The notes under the pieces are model-generated. The model searched no databases, had not been told where the DNA came from, and was given only the letters and a program-made list of their open reading frames with translations. From CAVVFX01 sp963777595 (GTDB lineage Bacteria > Acidobacteriota > Terriglobia > Bryobacterales > Bryobacteraceae): a stretch of DNA of 64,000 nucleotides. The stretch covers positions 1 to 64,000 of the forward strand of contig CAVZRE010000061.1 of NCBI GenBank assembly GCA_963777595.1, written 5' to 3'. Positions 53,591 through 62,940 of this stretch are shown here, piece by piece. Both the position numbers and the translations under genes were made by a program. The first letter of the stretch is position 1; each line of letters starts with the position of its first letter.

Positions 53591-53619
53591 GTCTGGGCAA
53601 GGATGAACCTCGCCCAGAC
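53591..53619. terminator. Hairpin terminator
   Basis: GTCTGGGC (53591-53598) and GCCCAGAC (53612-53619) form a perfect eight-base stem with a 13-base loop between the convergent SprT-like and hypothetical genes. A second small hairpin GGCTGA/TCAGCC with a T-rich loop lies at about 53645-53660. Confidence 0.7.
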
Positions 53620-53654
53620 CGGGTTGCAATTGCTTCTTGCGTCAGGCTGATTTT

Positions 53655-54173
53655 TCAGCCCACCGCCTGGACGAACACCATGTCTTGTAACTGAAGCTGA
53701 AGACCTTCGACGGCCCTAACGAGAGACCGGACGTCTACCGTTCCGACTCCCATTGTGTGAAGACATAGCTTGAACTGAATCGAGATCATGGCGAAAGCAA
53801 ACATAAACTGGCATTTGTACAACAGTTTTACCAAGTCCGGACGGTCATGCTGGGATTCGACTAACAAATCCCGGATGGCCCTCACGATCCGAGCGTGGTC
53901 GTCTCCGAGGTTACGCAGATAGATCCGAAACAACGCTCGGCGTTCCGCGCGAAAACGGGCCAAATCGGTACTCCCAGGGCGGCCGGCGGCGATAAATTCG
54001 CAGTCCGACTCATCAAGCAAACGCATCATCGGTCGATACCGGTCACCCAGACGATCGTGACTGAGAAGTTCAGCCGGAACCGATGGCCCAGATTGGATCT
54101 GCTGAAGCACCATCAAAACTACGGCTAACGCTATAAAGCAAAACGCGGCTATTATTATCGTCATCAAAATCAT
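53655..54173 (-). CDS. Membrane-anchored hypothetical protein
   Basis: This 172-residue protein has an N-terminal hydrophobic anchor (residues 2-24, ILMTIIIAAFCFIALAVVLMV), then a mostly helical, Arg/Leu-rich soluble domain with DCEFIAAGRPGSTDLARFRA, LFRIYLRNLGDDHARIVRA and RPDLVKLLYKCQFMFAFAM. I recognise no family. It may be an Acidobacteriota-specific protein facing the cytoplasm or periplasm. There is no obvious partner gene: it is convergent with the SprT-like gene, separated by hairpins, and a 239-base AT-rich gap lies upstream. Confidence 0.65.
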   Translation of the reverse strand: MILMTIIIAAFCFIALAVVLMVLQQIQSGPSVPAELLSHDRLGDRYRPMMRLLDESDCEFIAAGRPGSTDLARFRAERRALFRIYLRNLGDDHARIVRAIRDLLVESQHDRPDLVKLLYKCQFMFAFAMISIQFKLCLHTMGVGTVDVRSLVRAVEGLQLQLQDMVFVQAVG

Positions 54174-54412
54174 TCGGCAAAATTCTCCTGGTGCCTAACA
54201 CCACCATAGTAGCTAAGGAAAAAGCTCATCATCAACGAATAATCATTCTAAGCGCGAAAGTGGTTGTCCTCTCGTACCATTCCATTGGTATATAGCCACA
54301 GCAACGAAAGTGTATATCCTTCGAGGTTTCATCTCGACTTAGTTATTCATCGGCCGAGGAGTGGGGAAACTTTAGGGTGTCGCGATAATAAATGTCAGGT
54401 AAGTTATTCTGC

Positions 54413-55855
54413 TTATCTCGCGAGTAACTTGACTAAGCGGTATAAGAACTCTTCGCCTGCGTAATACTCTTTCACTCCCAGACGCTCGTCCTTGCCGTGC
54501 TCCCGAATGTCATCCACGTCTGAGAAGAGCCCCGATACCCCATATGCCGGGATTCCCGCGCGACGCAGGAAAACGGCATCCGTGGCGCCCGTGCTCATTA
54601 AAGGAACGACTGGCACGCCAGGCCACATGCTTTCCGTTACTTTTCCGATGGCATTAAAGATTTCCGCCGACACTGGCGAGGGCGGCGACGCCTTGGCGGG
54701 CTCGATTTCAGTCACCTGAATTTCCGGATCGTTGACCACCGCACGGATCATCGCTTTAATCGTGTTCTCATCGTCGTCGGGCAGCATGCGGCAATTCACC
54801 ACCGCCCGCGCCGATTGGGGAAGCGCATTTTCGGCGTGACCCGCCTGCATTTGTGTCGCGACACAGGTTGTGCGCAACAGCGCATTCAAATAAGGAGCAT
54901 CAGCCAGTCGCCGGCTGGCCTCCGGAGACGCCGTGCCTTCCGCAATCGCCTTCATATCGTCGGACAGTTGTCCCTCTACGGTACTGGCAGTGCGCAGCAA
55001 GAACTCGCGAGTAATTTCGTTCAGCCGGACGGGAAATTCAAACTGCGACAGCCGGACCAGCCCCTGGGAAAGTTGGTAGATCGCATTGTCTTTCCTCGGT
55101 TGCGAACTGTGGCCCCCGCGATTATGCACCTCCAGCGCGAAACTGACGTACACCTTCTCCGCCGCCTGAACTCCGTTCAATAAGCGCTTACCGTTCTTCA
55201 ACTGTCCTTCGCCGCCCTCATTCAAACACACGCCGGCATCGATGAGATTCCGATGACGAGTCAACAGCCACTCGACGCCATTATCCTTTCCACTTTCTTC
55301 TCCGGCAGTAAGCGCGACGATCAGATCCCGGCGGGGACGAAAGCCTTCCTGCTTCAGCCTCAGCAAGGTCGCCACCCAGATGGATGCCATGGCCTTATCG
55401 TCGCTGGAGCCGCGTCCATAGAAATAGCCGTCACGTTCCAAGAACTGGAACGGCGGGACCGACCAATCTTCCTGGCGGGCTTCCACCACATCGAGGTGCG
55501 CGAGTAGCAGGAGGGGTTTGAGTTCGCCCGTGCCGCGTAGCCGCGCTACCAGGTTGCCCCGTTTCGGCGCCGCCTCGGGCACGAGTACCTGGACATCTTC
55601 CACGGGCAACCCACCGGCTTTCAGCCGTAGGCTCATGGCGTTCGCCGCGACCGTGGTCGAACCGACCGAATCGGTGGTATTGATGTCGATCAATTCCTCG
55701 AAGATCCCTCGCGCCAGACGCTGGGCCTCGAGAGGAGGCAGCACGTCCGCCGCGACACCCACGGGCCAAGCGATAGCAGCAGCCACCAACGCCAAACTAT
55801 AACGAGAATGCTTCCTCCCAACCGGACCGCGGTCAGCGGTGGTCCGGCTCGCCAT
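54413..55855 (-). CDS. M20 family metallopeptidase, exported
   Basis: This protein of about 480 residues carries an N-terminal hydrophobic segment (SRYSLALVAAAIAWPVGVAA). M20 zinc ligands are visible: LLLAHLDVVEA (HxD), FYGRGSSDDKAMA (Asp), TAGEESGKDNG (Glu pair) and the C-terminal SDVDDIREHGKDERLG (His). The dimerisation domain holds SFALEVHNRGGHSSQPRKDN. Members cleave dipeptides, acyl amino acids or carnosine-like substrates. Several start codons are in frame (55918, 55873, 55855); 55855 was chosen since it leaves a normal signal peptide and space for the divergent peroxiredoxin. Confidence 0.9.
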   Translation of the reverse strand: MASRTTADRGPVGRKHSRYSLALVAAAIAWPVGVAADVLPPLEAQRLARGIFEELIDINTTDSVGSTTVAANAMSLRLKAGGLPVEDVQVLVPEAAPKRGNLVARLRGTGELKPLLLLAHLDVVEARQEDWSVPPFQFLERDGYFYGRGSSDDKAMASIWVATLLRLKQEGFRPRRDLIVALTAGEESGKDNGVEWLLTRHRNLIDAGVCLNEGGEGQLKNGKRLLNGVQAAEKVYVSFALEVHNRGGHSSQPRKDNAIYQLSQGLVRLSQFEFPVRLNEITREFLLRTASTVEGQLSDDMKAIAEGTASPEASRRLADAPYLNALLRTTCVATQMQAGHAENALPQSARAVVNCRMLPDDDENTIKAMIRAVVNDPEIQVTEIEPAKASPPSPVSAEIFNAIGKVTESMWPGVPVVPLMSTGATDAVFLRRAGIPAYGVSGLFSDVDDIREHGKDERLGVKEYYAGEEFLYRLVKLLAR

Positions 55856-55942
55856 CCATCCCGAAAGAGCCATGCCCCAGATTGTCGCACGCGGCAATTG
55901 GCTCCGAAGCCTAACCAAAGATCACCCGCGAGCCCCATAATA

Positions 55943-56398
55943 GTGTTTGTGCTCGACTGGCTCTTTTCCGATCCGCTTCCCGTTGGAACACCGGCACCCG
56001 ATTTTAGTGCAACCGATCAGAACGGCGGTCAGGTCAAGCTCTCCCTTCTCCGCGGCCACAACGTGGCGCTGATCTTCTATCCAGGAGACGACACCGCAGT
56101 CTGCACCAAACAACTTTGCGAATTCCGCGACCAGTGGACTGATGCCCAAAGGCACAATACGCTGGTTTTCGGGGTCAACCCCGCGGGGCGGCAGAGCCAT
56201 GAGAAGTTTCGCAGCAAGTATAGCCTTCCGTTCCCTATTCTGGTGGACGAAGGAAAGCGTATCGCCGGGCTATATCACTGCAGCGGGTGGATCATCCGGC
56301 GAACCGTTTATCTGATCGGACCCGATGGGTCAATCCGCTACAGTGTGCGTGGAAAGCCTCAAGTCGGCGACGTTCTTCGGGCGGCAGTTGTTAAGTAA
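55943..56398 (+). CDS. Peroxiredoxin (BCP/PrxQ type)
   Basis: This thiol peroxidase of about 151 residues reduces hydrogen and organic peroxides. The domain opens with LPVGTPAPDFSATDQNGGQV. The active-site segment is IFYPGDDTAVCTKQLCEFRDQW: the peroxidatic Cys follows DDTAV and the resolving Cys lies five residues later, as in BCP proteins. The C-terminal GWIIRRTVYLIGPDGSIRY is canonical. The open frame extends to 55808, but those codons overlap the divergent M20 gene, so GTG 55943 was chosen; there is no ATG. No dedicated reductase is adjacent. Confidence 0.9.
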   Translation: MFVLDWLFSDPLPVGTPAPDFSATDQNGGQVKLSLLRGHNVALIFYPGDDTAVCTKQLCEFRDQWTDAQRHNTLVFGVNPAGRQSHEKFRSKYSLPFPILVDEGKRIAGLYHCSGWIIRRTVYLIGPDGSIRYSVRGKPQVGDVLRAAVVK

Positions 56399-56485
56399 AT
56401 GTAAAAGTCGCGGGGCGCCACGTAAATCAATGTAAAGTGAGCTTGCCCTTCGAAACGCGCGCGTGGGACCCTCGTCTTTGCTCAT

Positions 56486-57100
56486 ATGACAACCGGGGCG
56501 ACTCTAGATCTGGATACGCATCTCATGCTGTTGGTGCAGCGCGACGATTCTGCTAGCTTTGGCATCCTGCTTCAGAGGCATCGCAATGTCGTGGTTCAAT
56601 ACCTTTCGCGCATGGTTCAAAATCACGCCGTGGCGGAAGAACTGGCGCAGGACGTGTTTGTGCGGGTGTACCGTTCGCGTCATGCATACGAACCGTCCGC
56701 AAAATTCACCACCTGGCTTTTTCGCATCACTACCAATGTGGCGTTGAACCATTTTCGTGACGAGCGCCATGACAACCAGAACATCAGTCTCGACGCGCCC
56801 ACCCCGAGCGGCAAGAAGTTCGAAGCGCCGGACGGAAGACGCTCAGTTGAGCAGCGCCTGATGATCGAAGCGACGGCTCGCGAAATCCGTGAGGCCATCG
56901 CTTCGCTACCCGAGAAGCAGCGCGCCGCCGTCCTGATGCACAAATACCAGGATATGGATTACAACCAGATTGCAAGCGTATTGGGGATGTCGCGGTCGGC
57001 GGTCAAGGCACTCATGTTCCGGTCCTACGAGCGCTTGCGCGCCGCTCTGGCGCATTTGGATTCCAGTTGCCGGCGGACCGAAACAGCCCACGCGGCTTAG
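56486..57100 (+). CDS. ECF-type RNA polymerase sigma factor
   Basis: This 204-residue sigma-70-family factor has a region 2 segment (residues 12-90) with VVQYLSRMVQNHAVAEELAQDVFVRVYRS and AKFTTWLFRITTNVALNHFRD, the usual -10 binding signature. A region 4 helix-turn-helix follows (REAIASLPEKQRAAVLMHKYQDMDYNQIASVLGMSRSAVKALMFRSYERL). The length is slightly above usual because of a 30-residue linker. No anti-sigma factor with a zinc domain lies next to it, which is unusual for ECF factors, so the signal is unknown. It begins the run with DinB and AhpD-like genes. Confidence 0.94.
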   Translation: MTTGATLDLDTHLMLLVQRDDSASFGILLQRHRNVVVQYLSRMVQNHAVAEELAQDVFVRVYRSRHAYEPSAKFTTWLFRITTNVALNHFRDERHDNQNISLDAPTPSGKKFEAPDGRRSVEQRLMIEATAREIREAIASLPEKQRAAVLMHKYQDMDYNQIASVLGMSRSAVKALMFRSYERLRAALAHLDSSCRRTETAHAA

Positions 57101-57151
57101 CTTAAACTGCGGTCCGGTTCGCCGCGACGGTTCGCGCTAGAATAAGAATCC

Positions 57152-57706
57152 GTGCCAGCCAAAATAGTCAGTACACTGCTGTTCGCCGCTTCGCTGTTCG
57201 CTGTCGAACCCGACCCCTCCTCTGTAGCCAAGCTCTTTGATTCACAACTCACCAGCCTGGAGCGAGAAGTAGTCTCGCTTGCCGAGGCAGTCCCGGCCGA
57301 CAAGTACGGCTTTGCGCCCAAAGAAGGCGAGTTCGCGAACGTACGCACGTTTGGCCAACAGGTCACTCACATCGCCAGCGTGAATTTCGAAGTCGCTGCC
57401 GCGATTCTCGCGGAACCCAACCCCGTGGAAATGGGCACGAGCGAAAACGGACCGGCTAACCTTAAGAATAAAGACGAGATGGTCGCGTACTTGAAGAAGT
57501 CTTTCGCATACACCCATCGCGCCATGCGCATGCTTACGCAGGCGAACCTTATGGAGCAGATCCATAGCGCATTCGGCAAGAACATGGTGCCGCGGCTCTC
57601 GATGGCCACGGTGCCACAATGGCACAGCTTCGATCATTACGGACAGATGGTGGTCTACGCCCGCATGTGCGGCGTGGTTCCCCCTGCCAGCCGCCCGCGC
57701 AACTGA
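57152..57706 (+). CDS. Exported DinB-family protein
   Basis: This 184-residue four-helix-bundle protein of the DinB/YfiT superfamily has a signal peptide (IVSTLLFAASLFA) at its start. Metal-binding His positions are visible in FGQQVTHIASVNFE and HSFDHYGQMVVYARMCG, matching the three-His pattern of DinB proteins. Many DinB proteins catalyse bacillithiol- or mycothiol-dependent transfers, but exported members in Acidobacteriota have no assigned role. It is 51 bases after the sigma gene and two bases before the AhpD-like gene. Confidence 0.85.
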   Translation: MPAKIVSTLLFAASLFAVEPDPSSVAKLFDSQLTSLEREVVSLAEAVPADKYGFAPKEGEFANVRTFGQQVTHIASVNFEVAAAILAEPNPVEMGTSENGPANLKNKDEMVAYLKKSFAYTHRAMRMLTQANLMEQIHSAFGKNMVPRLSMATVPQWHSFDHYGQMVVYARMCGVVPPASRPRN

Positions 57707-57708
57707 AT

Positions 57709-58101
57709 ATGGCAACTCTCGGATTGATCGAATACGGCGATGCATCGACGGAAGTCCGCGCGGTTTATGACGATATCATGACCACGCGGGGGACTGACTG
57801 GATCAACAACTTCTGGAAAGCGTTGGCCCATGATCCGGCGACATTGAAGCGTACCTGGGAAAGCGTCAAACAGATCATGGCGCGCGGCGCGCTCGATCCG
57901 CTGGTCAAGGAGCTGATTTATGTTGCGGTGAGCGCGACCAATCAGTGTCCCTACTGCATTGCTTCACATACCGCTTCGGCTCGCAAGGCCGGAATGACCG
58001 ATGCCATGTTCGGGGAAGTGATGGCCGTCGTCGGAATGGCAAACGAGACGAATCGCCTGGCCAGCGGCTATCGCGTGGAAATCGACGAACAGTTCAGTTA
58101 A
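57709..58101 (+). CDS. AhpD-like carboxymuconolactone decarboxylase-family protein
   Basis: This 130-residue alpha-helical AhpD-type protein carries the redox motif NQCPYCIASHTASARKAGM, in which Cys-x2-Cys and the following His are the active residues of alkylhydroperoxidase D. Such proteins supply electrons to peroxidases or degrade hydroperoxides. The open frame starts at 57619, but those codons overlap DinB; ATG 57709 gives a normal MATLGLIEYGDAS start, two bases after DinB. It closes the three-gene run with the sigma factor and DinB, suggesting a stress function. Confidence 0.92.
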   Translation: MATLGLIEYGDASTEVRAVYDDIMTTRGTDWINNFWKALAHDPATLKRTWESVKQIMARGALDPLVKELIYVAVSATNQCPYCIASHTASARKAGMTDAMFGEVMAVVGMANETNRLASGYRVEIDEQFS

Positions 58102-58165
58102 TCCTGAGTGAAAGACCTGAGGTCAATCAATCGAAATGCGGACTTCAGCCGGTGCCAGCCCGATA

Positions 58166-59017
58166 TTAAGCCGTCGCCGCCTGTGCGTTGTCGAAATGCA
58201 GCGTAGAAGTCTTAGCCAGTTTCGGCCGCATCGCGGCAATCCGCAAAACGGGGCAAGCGTTCGCGGCGGCGCTGAGCGCTTCTCCTTGTCCAGCGACGAT
58301 CAGCAGGTCGGCGTGCAGGAGCCGGAGCGCCCGCCCGATGACCGCATCGAGACGACCGGTCTCGACATGTAAGCGCGTGTCGGGAGCGAACTTTTCCCGC
58401 AGTTCGTTCACTCGGCTGCGGGCGGTGCGGACCTCCCGCTCCAGTTCGTCGGCATCCCACCACAACACCATCGGCGAATCCGGGACCACTGCGTGCAGGA
58501 TCGTCAGTTCCGCGTGTAGTTTTCGAGCGATCTCGGCGGCCCCGCTCACTACAGCCTCATCGGTGCCGTCGAGACTCACCGCGCAGCAGATGTGGCGCAC
58601 GCTTTCGGCAGCTCCACCGATCCACTCCGTCCAGACTGCACACGGTGCGTCCCGCAATACTTGTTCGGTCACGCTTCCCAACGATCCGCGGGACAGATTC
58701 TCCGGACCACCGGCCAGCATGACAATCATATCGGCCTCCCGTTTCCGTGCATAGTCCAGAATACTTTGGGCCGCTCGACCGCGCTGTACCTGCCAAGAAC
58801 ATTGAGCCCTCTCGAACTCTCGCCGTGCCAAGAACTCCAACTGCGCCATGGCCCGGACGGCATCCATGCCCCTCAGCGAGCGCGACGCTTCCTCGAGCAC
58901 GTGCAACATCACAATCTCGACGTCCGGCCGGTCCAATAGCTTACGCGTAGCCGGCGATAGGGCCCGGTAATCCGAAGATAAATCGATGGGGAATAATACT
59001 CGCTGAATTGTGGACAC
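58166..59017 (-). CDS. Tandem universal stress protein
   Basis: This 283-residue protein has two UspA domains (about 1-140 and 141-275). The first keeps the ATP-binding loop: GGPENLSRGSLGSVTEQVL, matching G-x2-G-x9-GS with hydrophobics. The second domain ends with VAGQGEALSAAANACPVLRI, a degenerate loop, so probably only one domain binds nucleotide. Both begin with the beta-strand pattern (RVLFPIDLSSDYRAL, HICCAVSLDGTDEAV). USP proteins help survive starvation and oxidative stress. A 428-base AT-rich gap lies upstream of its start. Confidence 0.93.
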   Translation of the reverse strand: MSTIQRVLFPIDLSSDYRALSPATRKLLDRPDVEIVMLHVLEEASRSLRGMDAVRAMAQLEFLARREFERAQCSWQVQRGRAAQSILDYARKREADMIVMLAGGPENLSRGSLGSVTEQVLRDAPCAVWTEWIGGAAESVRHICCAVSLDGTDEAVVSGAAEIARKLHAELTILHAVVPDSPMVLWWDADELEREVRTARSRVNELREKFAPDTRLHVETGRLDAVIGRALRLLHADLLIVAGQGEALSAAANACPVLRIAAMRPKLAKTSTLHFDNAQAATA

Positions 59018-59445
59018 AGAACCTCCAGAGGTTGTCCTGGTTAATCATTGCCGTGGGGAAGCGTGACCGCGCCGCCCGCAGCGGAATCAACATGACAAAT
59101 TACAGGGAACTTACAACTACAAGAAAATAGTGCGACAGCCGCACGGACCCAGGCAGGTACTGAGTTAGAAGATTGCCTATTCGTATACTAATGTTATCTA
59201 TCTCACAATGCAAGGTAATTTATGTACTTTCGATACTTTTAAGGAATTATATTAGGTCTTTTTTGGCGATATGGGGAACTGCCGAAACAAGGTGTGGGCT
59301 GGTCGAGGGGACGAGATGCCGAGGCGATTCGCAATGCGGGGCCGCCCTTTAGCTCACTCAAGGGCAAATGATTAGGTGGGATAAAACAATAATCGAGGGA
59401 CAAACGATCCACTCGTCTGTCCCTCGGTAGCTATCAGCCGGCTAA
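59018..59445. other. Intergenic region with AT-rich core
   Basis: No gene is seen in 428 bases between the USP start and the Gfo/Idh end. A markedly AT-rich core at about 59160-59280 (with ATACTTTTAAGGAATTATAT) contrasts with the surrounding GC-rich genes. It holds the USP promoter presumably, and the terminator listed at 59394. Confidence 0.5.
59394..59426 (-). terminator. Rho-independent terminator of Gfo/Idh gene
   Basis: On the minus strand a 14-pair stem (CGAGGGACAnACGA with one mismatch) closes a five-base loop and is followed by a T-rich run (TTATTGTTTTAT). It lies 19 bases after the oxidoreductase stop. Confidence 0.85.
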
Positions 59446-60798
59446 TTAAACTTTCTCCGGCACGACGTACGGCTTGCGATAATTCCGGGTCAAATAAGCG
59501 TCAGCTTCCTTGTCATTGACGAACTTGTGGGTTGACTCGTCATACTTCAACTCACGCTTCACACGGTAACTCGCATTGGCCAGATGCACCAGATCTGCCG
59601 ACATCACGCCGATCGCCACATCCGCATGCAGATCCTCATGTTTGCGACTGCGAACCGCAGCCAGGAAATTTTCCATGTGGGGACCCGTGTCGTCCCGCCC
59701 GTCGTGTTTCTCGTCCATTACCTTTTCGGCCTTAGTGGCTCTCTGCGGACCACCGGGAGCGCCGTCCGAGGCCTTCTTGGGAGTTTTGTAAACCTGGAAG
59801 CCCGCGCCACTCACCGCCATCCAGCCTTCGCTGCCATAGAACAGGTCACCTATTACGTTGCCGCTGCGATCGGAGCCCAATCCGCCTTCGTCTCCAGTGC
59901 TCAGACCGCGGACCTCGAACATCAACTCCGCATCGCCGTAATTGAACGTCGCGATCTGAGTATTAGGCGTTTCCTGATCGTCGTCGAACACCATCTTGCC
60001 GCCGGTTGAGACGACGCCCATCGGCAGCCCTGGCTTGCCTAGTCCCCAACGGGCAACATCCATTTCGTGGATCCCCTGGTTGCCGATATCACCGTTTCCG
60101 GTATCCCAGAACCAGTGCCAGTTGTAGCGAAATCGCAATTCATTGTAAGGACGCATGGGTGCAGGTCCGAGGAATTTATCCCAATCGAGCCCGAGAGGCG
60201 TCGGCTGATCCGCTTTATGTCCGATCGACGGACGCCATTTGTAGCAGAGCCCTTTGGCAAGATACACTTTGCCGATTTCCCCCTGATGGAGCAACTCCAT
60301 CGCCTTGATCTTGTGAGTCATGCTGCGGCTTTGGGAGCCGACCTGGACCATGCGGTTGTACTTGCGCGCGGCCTCGATCATTTTCTGGCCTTCGTACGGA
60401 TTGTGGCAGGCAGGTTTCTCGATATACACGTCTTTGCCGGCCTGGCAGGCCCAAATGGTAGCCAGTGCGTGCCAGTGATTGGGCACCGGCATGGATACAG
60501 CCTGAACATTCTTATCGTCGAAGACCTCGCGCATATCTTTGTACGCTTTCGGTTCTTCGCCGGTGTCCTTCTTCACCTTGGCCTGCCCGCGCTCGAGCGC
60601 TGACTGGTTCACGTCGCACACTGCCACGATCCGGGCGTCGGAAAGCTTAGCGTATGTCGACATGTGGGCTTGGCCGCGTCCGCCCAGCCCGACTATCGCG
60701 ACATTCACCTTATCGTCGGCCCCGCGGAGCCGCGTGGTGGAAGCTGCAACCGCCGCGGTTGCGAATGAGAAAAACGTTCGTCTGGAGTGTTCCGGCAT
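59446..60798 (-). CDS. Gfo/Idh/MocA oxidoreductase, Tat-exported
   Basis: This 450-residue NAD(P)-dependent sugar oxidoreductase starts at ATG 60798 (after AAGGATCAGGCT) with a twin-arginine signal SRRTFFSFATAAVAAS. Rossmann motif VNVAIVGLGGRGQAHM, MPVPNHWHALATIWACQAGKDVYIEKPACHN (EKP catalytic Lys) and GNGDIGNQGIHEMDVARWGLGKPG are diagnostic. The length, over 400, is typical of the exported Acidobacteriota/Planctomycete branch. The substrate is probably a sugar or inositol derivative. It has its own terminator at 59394 and is divergent from the cytochrome/monooxygenase gene. Confidence 0.93.
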   Translation of the reverse strand: MPEHSRRTFFSFATAAVAASTTRLRGADDKVNVAIVGLGGRGQAHMSTYAKLSDARIVAVCDVNQSALERGQAKVKKDTGEEPKAYKDMREVFDDKNVQAVSMPVPNHWHALATIWACQAGKDVYIEKPACHNPYEGQKMIEAARKYNRMVQVGSQSRSMTHKIKAMELLHQGEIGKVYLAKGLCYKWRPSIGHKADQPTPLGLDWDKFLGPAPMRPYNELRFRYNWHWFWDTGNGDIGNQGIHEMDVARWGLGKPGLPMGVVSTGGKMVFDDDQETPNTQIATFNYGDAELMFEVRGLSTGDEGGLGSDRSGNVIGDLFYGSEGWMAVSGAGFQVYKTPKKASDGAPGGPQRATKAEKVMDEKHDGRDDTGPHMENFLAAVRSRKHEDLHADVAIGVMSADLVHLANASYRVKRELKYDESTHKFVNDKEADAYLTRNYRKPYVVPEKV

Positions 60799-60880
60799 AG
60801 CCTGATCCTTTACTGAAATTCGGCGGGCACACATTGGCCCGCTCAAAATCATACAATAGGAGGCGAACTGAGGTGCGCAG

Positions 60881-62254
60881 TTGTTACCGAATCGTCGATC
60901 TTTGGCCTATGGTCTCTTTATATTTTCCGCCGCCATCGCTCCTGTCTCCGCGGAAGTCACCTTCACGCGGGATGTCGCACCCATTCTTTACCAACACTGC
61001 GTCGCGTGCCACCATCCGAACGACATTGCGCCGATGCCTCTCATCACCTACAGCCAGGTAAAGCCGTGGGCCGCGTCTATCAAAGAAGCCGTATTGCTGC
61101 GCAAGATGCCGCCATGGAAGGCCGATCCGCACTATGGAAAATGGAGCAACGACTCCAGCCTTTCAGCGTCTGAGATCGCGACACTTAAAGCCTGGGCCGA
61201 GGGCGGTAAGATCGAAGGGAATCCGAAAGACCTACCGGCAGCGCCTGTATTCGAAAATGGCTGGCGCATCGGCAAACCCGATCTGATTATCGCGATTCCG
61301 GAGCATAAGCTCGAAGGCACCGGCCCGGACGAATACACTTCCATCCATGTCCCCACTAACTTCACGGAAGACCGCTGGATTGTAGCGGCCGAATTGCGTC
61401 CCGGCAACCGCAAGGTGGTGCATCACGCGCACGTATTCGTTACCGCACCGCGCCCCGCGGACGCGATCCCGGCGGCCGTCCAAAAGAAGCCGGCTGCGAC
61501 GGATCCGGCCCGGCAATACGCCAACTGGCTGATGGTGAAGGAAGGAACGCTCTCCTGGATCCGCCCCGACGCCCCAGTTATCAACGACGGCTGCGCGGTT
61601 GACGACAATGGCCAACTGCCGGGCCACGCGGTCGGTGAGTTAAGCTTGCTGAGCTCCTATTTGCCGGGACGGGGTCCTGACGTTTACCCGGAAGGCACCG
61701 CTCGCAAGATCCCGGCAGGTGCAACGCTCGACTTCCAGATCCACTACTCCCACGCTACCAAACAGACAGAAGTAGATGCGACATCGGTGGGCCTGATCTT
61801 TGCCAAGGAACCGCCGCGTCAGGCCTCGCTCCGCACCGACTTCGGCAATCATCTTTTCCGCATTCCCCCCGGTTCAGCAGACCAGGAAGTGACCGAGTGC
61901 CACACGTTCCAAAAGGACATTTACATCACCGGCCTGACGCCTCACATGCATTATCGCGGCAAATCCATGCGCATCGTCGCGGCCTATCCTGACGGTCACA
62001 GAGAAACTCTGCTTTCCGTCCCGGAATACAACTTCAACTGGCAAATTACTTACCGGCCCGTTCAACCGATTCACTTGCCGAAAGGCTCGCGCGTGGAAAT
62101 TGAGGCCCATTTCGATAATTCCCGAAATAATCCTCTCAACCCCGATCCCTCCCAGACGGTGCGTTGGGGCTCCGCCAGCGAAAACGAAATGATGGACGGC
62201 TGGATCGAATACGTCGACTCTCCCCCCGCCAATTACTCCTCGCGCTTACGATAA
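60881..62254 (+). CDS. Cytochrome c fused to copper-monooxygenase-like domain
   Basis: This 457-residue exported protein (signal LAYGLFIFSAAIAPVSA) has an N-terminal cytochrome c-like domain with CVACH (haem c) and MPPWKADPHYG. It continues into a C-terminal domain resembling the type-II copper ascorbate-dependent monooxygenases: VVHHAHVFV, DFQIHYSHAT, PHMHYRGKSM and NEMMDGW supply the His and Met copper ligands. The frame starts at TTG 60881, while a strong AGGAGG at 60858-60863 points to GTG 60873 in another frame, so a one-base indel may hide the true start. Function is inferred; the substrate is unknown. Its paralogues lie at the window end. Confidence 0.85.
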   Translation: MLPNRRSLAYGLFIFSAAIAPVSAEVTFTRDVAPILYQHCVACHHPNDIAPMPLITYSQVKPWAASIKEAVLLRKMPPWKADPHYGKWSNDSSLSASEIATLKAWAEGGKIEGNPKDLPAAPVFENGWRIGKPDLIIAIPEHKLEGTGPDEYTSIHVPTNFTEDRWIVAAELRPGNRKVVHHAHVFVTAPRPADAIPAAVQKKPAATDPARQYANWLMVKEGTLSWIRPDAPVINDGCAVDDNGQLPGHAVGELSLLSSYLPGRGPDVYPEGTARKIPAGATLDFQIHYSHATKQTEVDATSVGLIFAKEPPRQASLRTDFGNHLFRIPPGSADQEVTECHTFQKDIYITGLTPHMHYRGKSMRIVAAYPDGHRETLLSVPEYNFNWQITYRPVQPIHLPKGSRVEIEAHFDNSRNNPLNPDPSQTVRWGSASENEMMDGWIEYVDSPPANYSSRLR

Positions 62255-62401
62255 GTGCAGTTAGTGTGTGAGCTGCCGGCTGGCGCAGCTCAGTTACTTT
62301 TTGACGGCTGGCTGTGTGTCGATCCCAGGGCCATTGTTAATATTGTTAAATATAGGCCTACACTTTTCAATACACTAGGGTTACACTAAGAAAAACGAAA
62401 G

Positions 62402-62457
62402 CCGCATCAGCCGCCGGGACTGGTAGGTGTGTGCAAAAGGTCCGGTAGCTGATGCGG
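62402..62457. repeat. Inverted repeat
   Basis: CCGCATCAGC (62402-62411) pairs exactly with GCTGATGCGG (62448-62457). The 36-base loop contains GC-rich sub-pairing. It could be an operator or an end of a small element. Confidence 0.7.
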
Positions 62458-62698
62458 TGCGCCCGAATGGGCTGGGGTCTGGCGGCGGTGCACTTGGTTC
62501 AGTTAGCCAGTTGGCATCCCTCGTCTCTGGCAGGTCCGCGTCCATTTCTTTCCACACCAAAAACGCCATCGTGGCTGTCCGTAATCAAACCCCGGGAGAG
62601 CTCGAACAAATCTTCTGAATCAAAAAACCCCTCTGATGCAACCGCAAGCGACGGACTTTACGAGCATTTTCTTACCGCGAAACAATCGAGCCCCCGAA

Positions 62699-62940
62699 GG
62701 CCACCTTGTCCCCATACCCGTTTACCTTTCCGCCTGCGAATTGCAGCAGAGGGCAGGTTGCAAAAGCAACTTCAACGATTCACACAACTGAAAGTAGCAA
62801 CCTGCCAGCCGCTCTGTCAACTCCGCAACTTGTTGATTCTTAATGATGTAAACCAATGAGATCACGTTCAGTTGTGCGGTTTCGACCCGCAACTGTGTCG
62901 CTGCGCCACAATTTGCCCGGACAAGGGGACAACAGGTGGC
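62699..62940. repeat. Terminal-inverted-repeat-like element with internal hairpin
   Basis: GGCCACCTTGTCCCC (62699-62713) and GGGGACAACAGGTGGC (62925-62940) are inverted copies apart from a two-base gap. Within, GGCAGGTTGC (62752-62761) pairs exactly with GCAACCTGCC (62797-62806), extended by ACTTCA/TGAAAGT. About 240 bases long, it has the form of a miniature inverted-repeat element or structured RNA. Confidence 0.5.
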
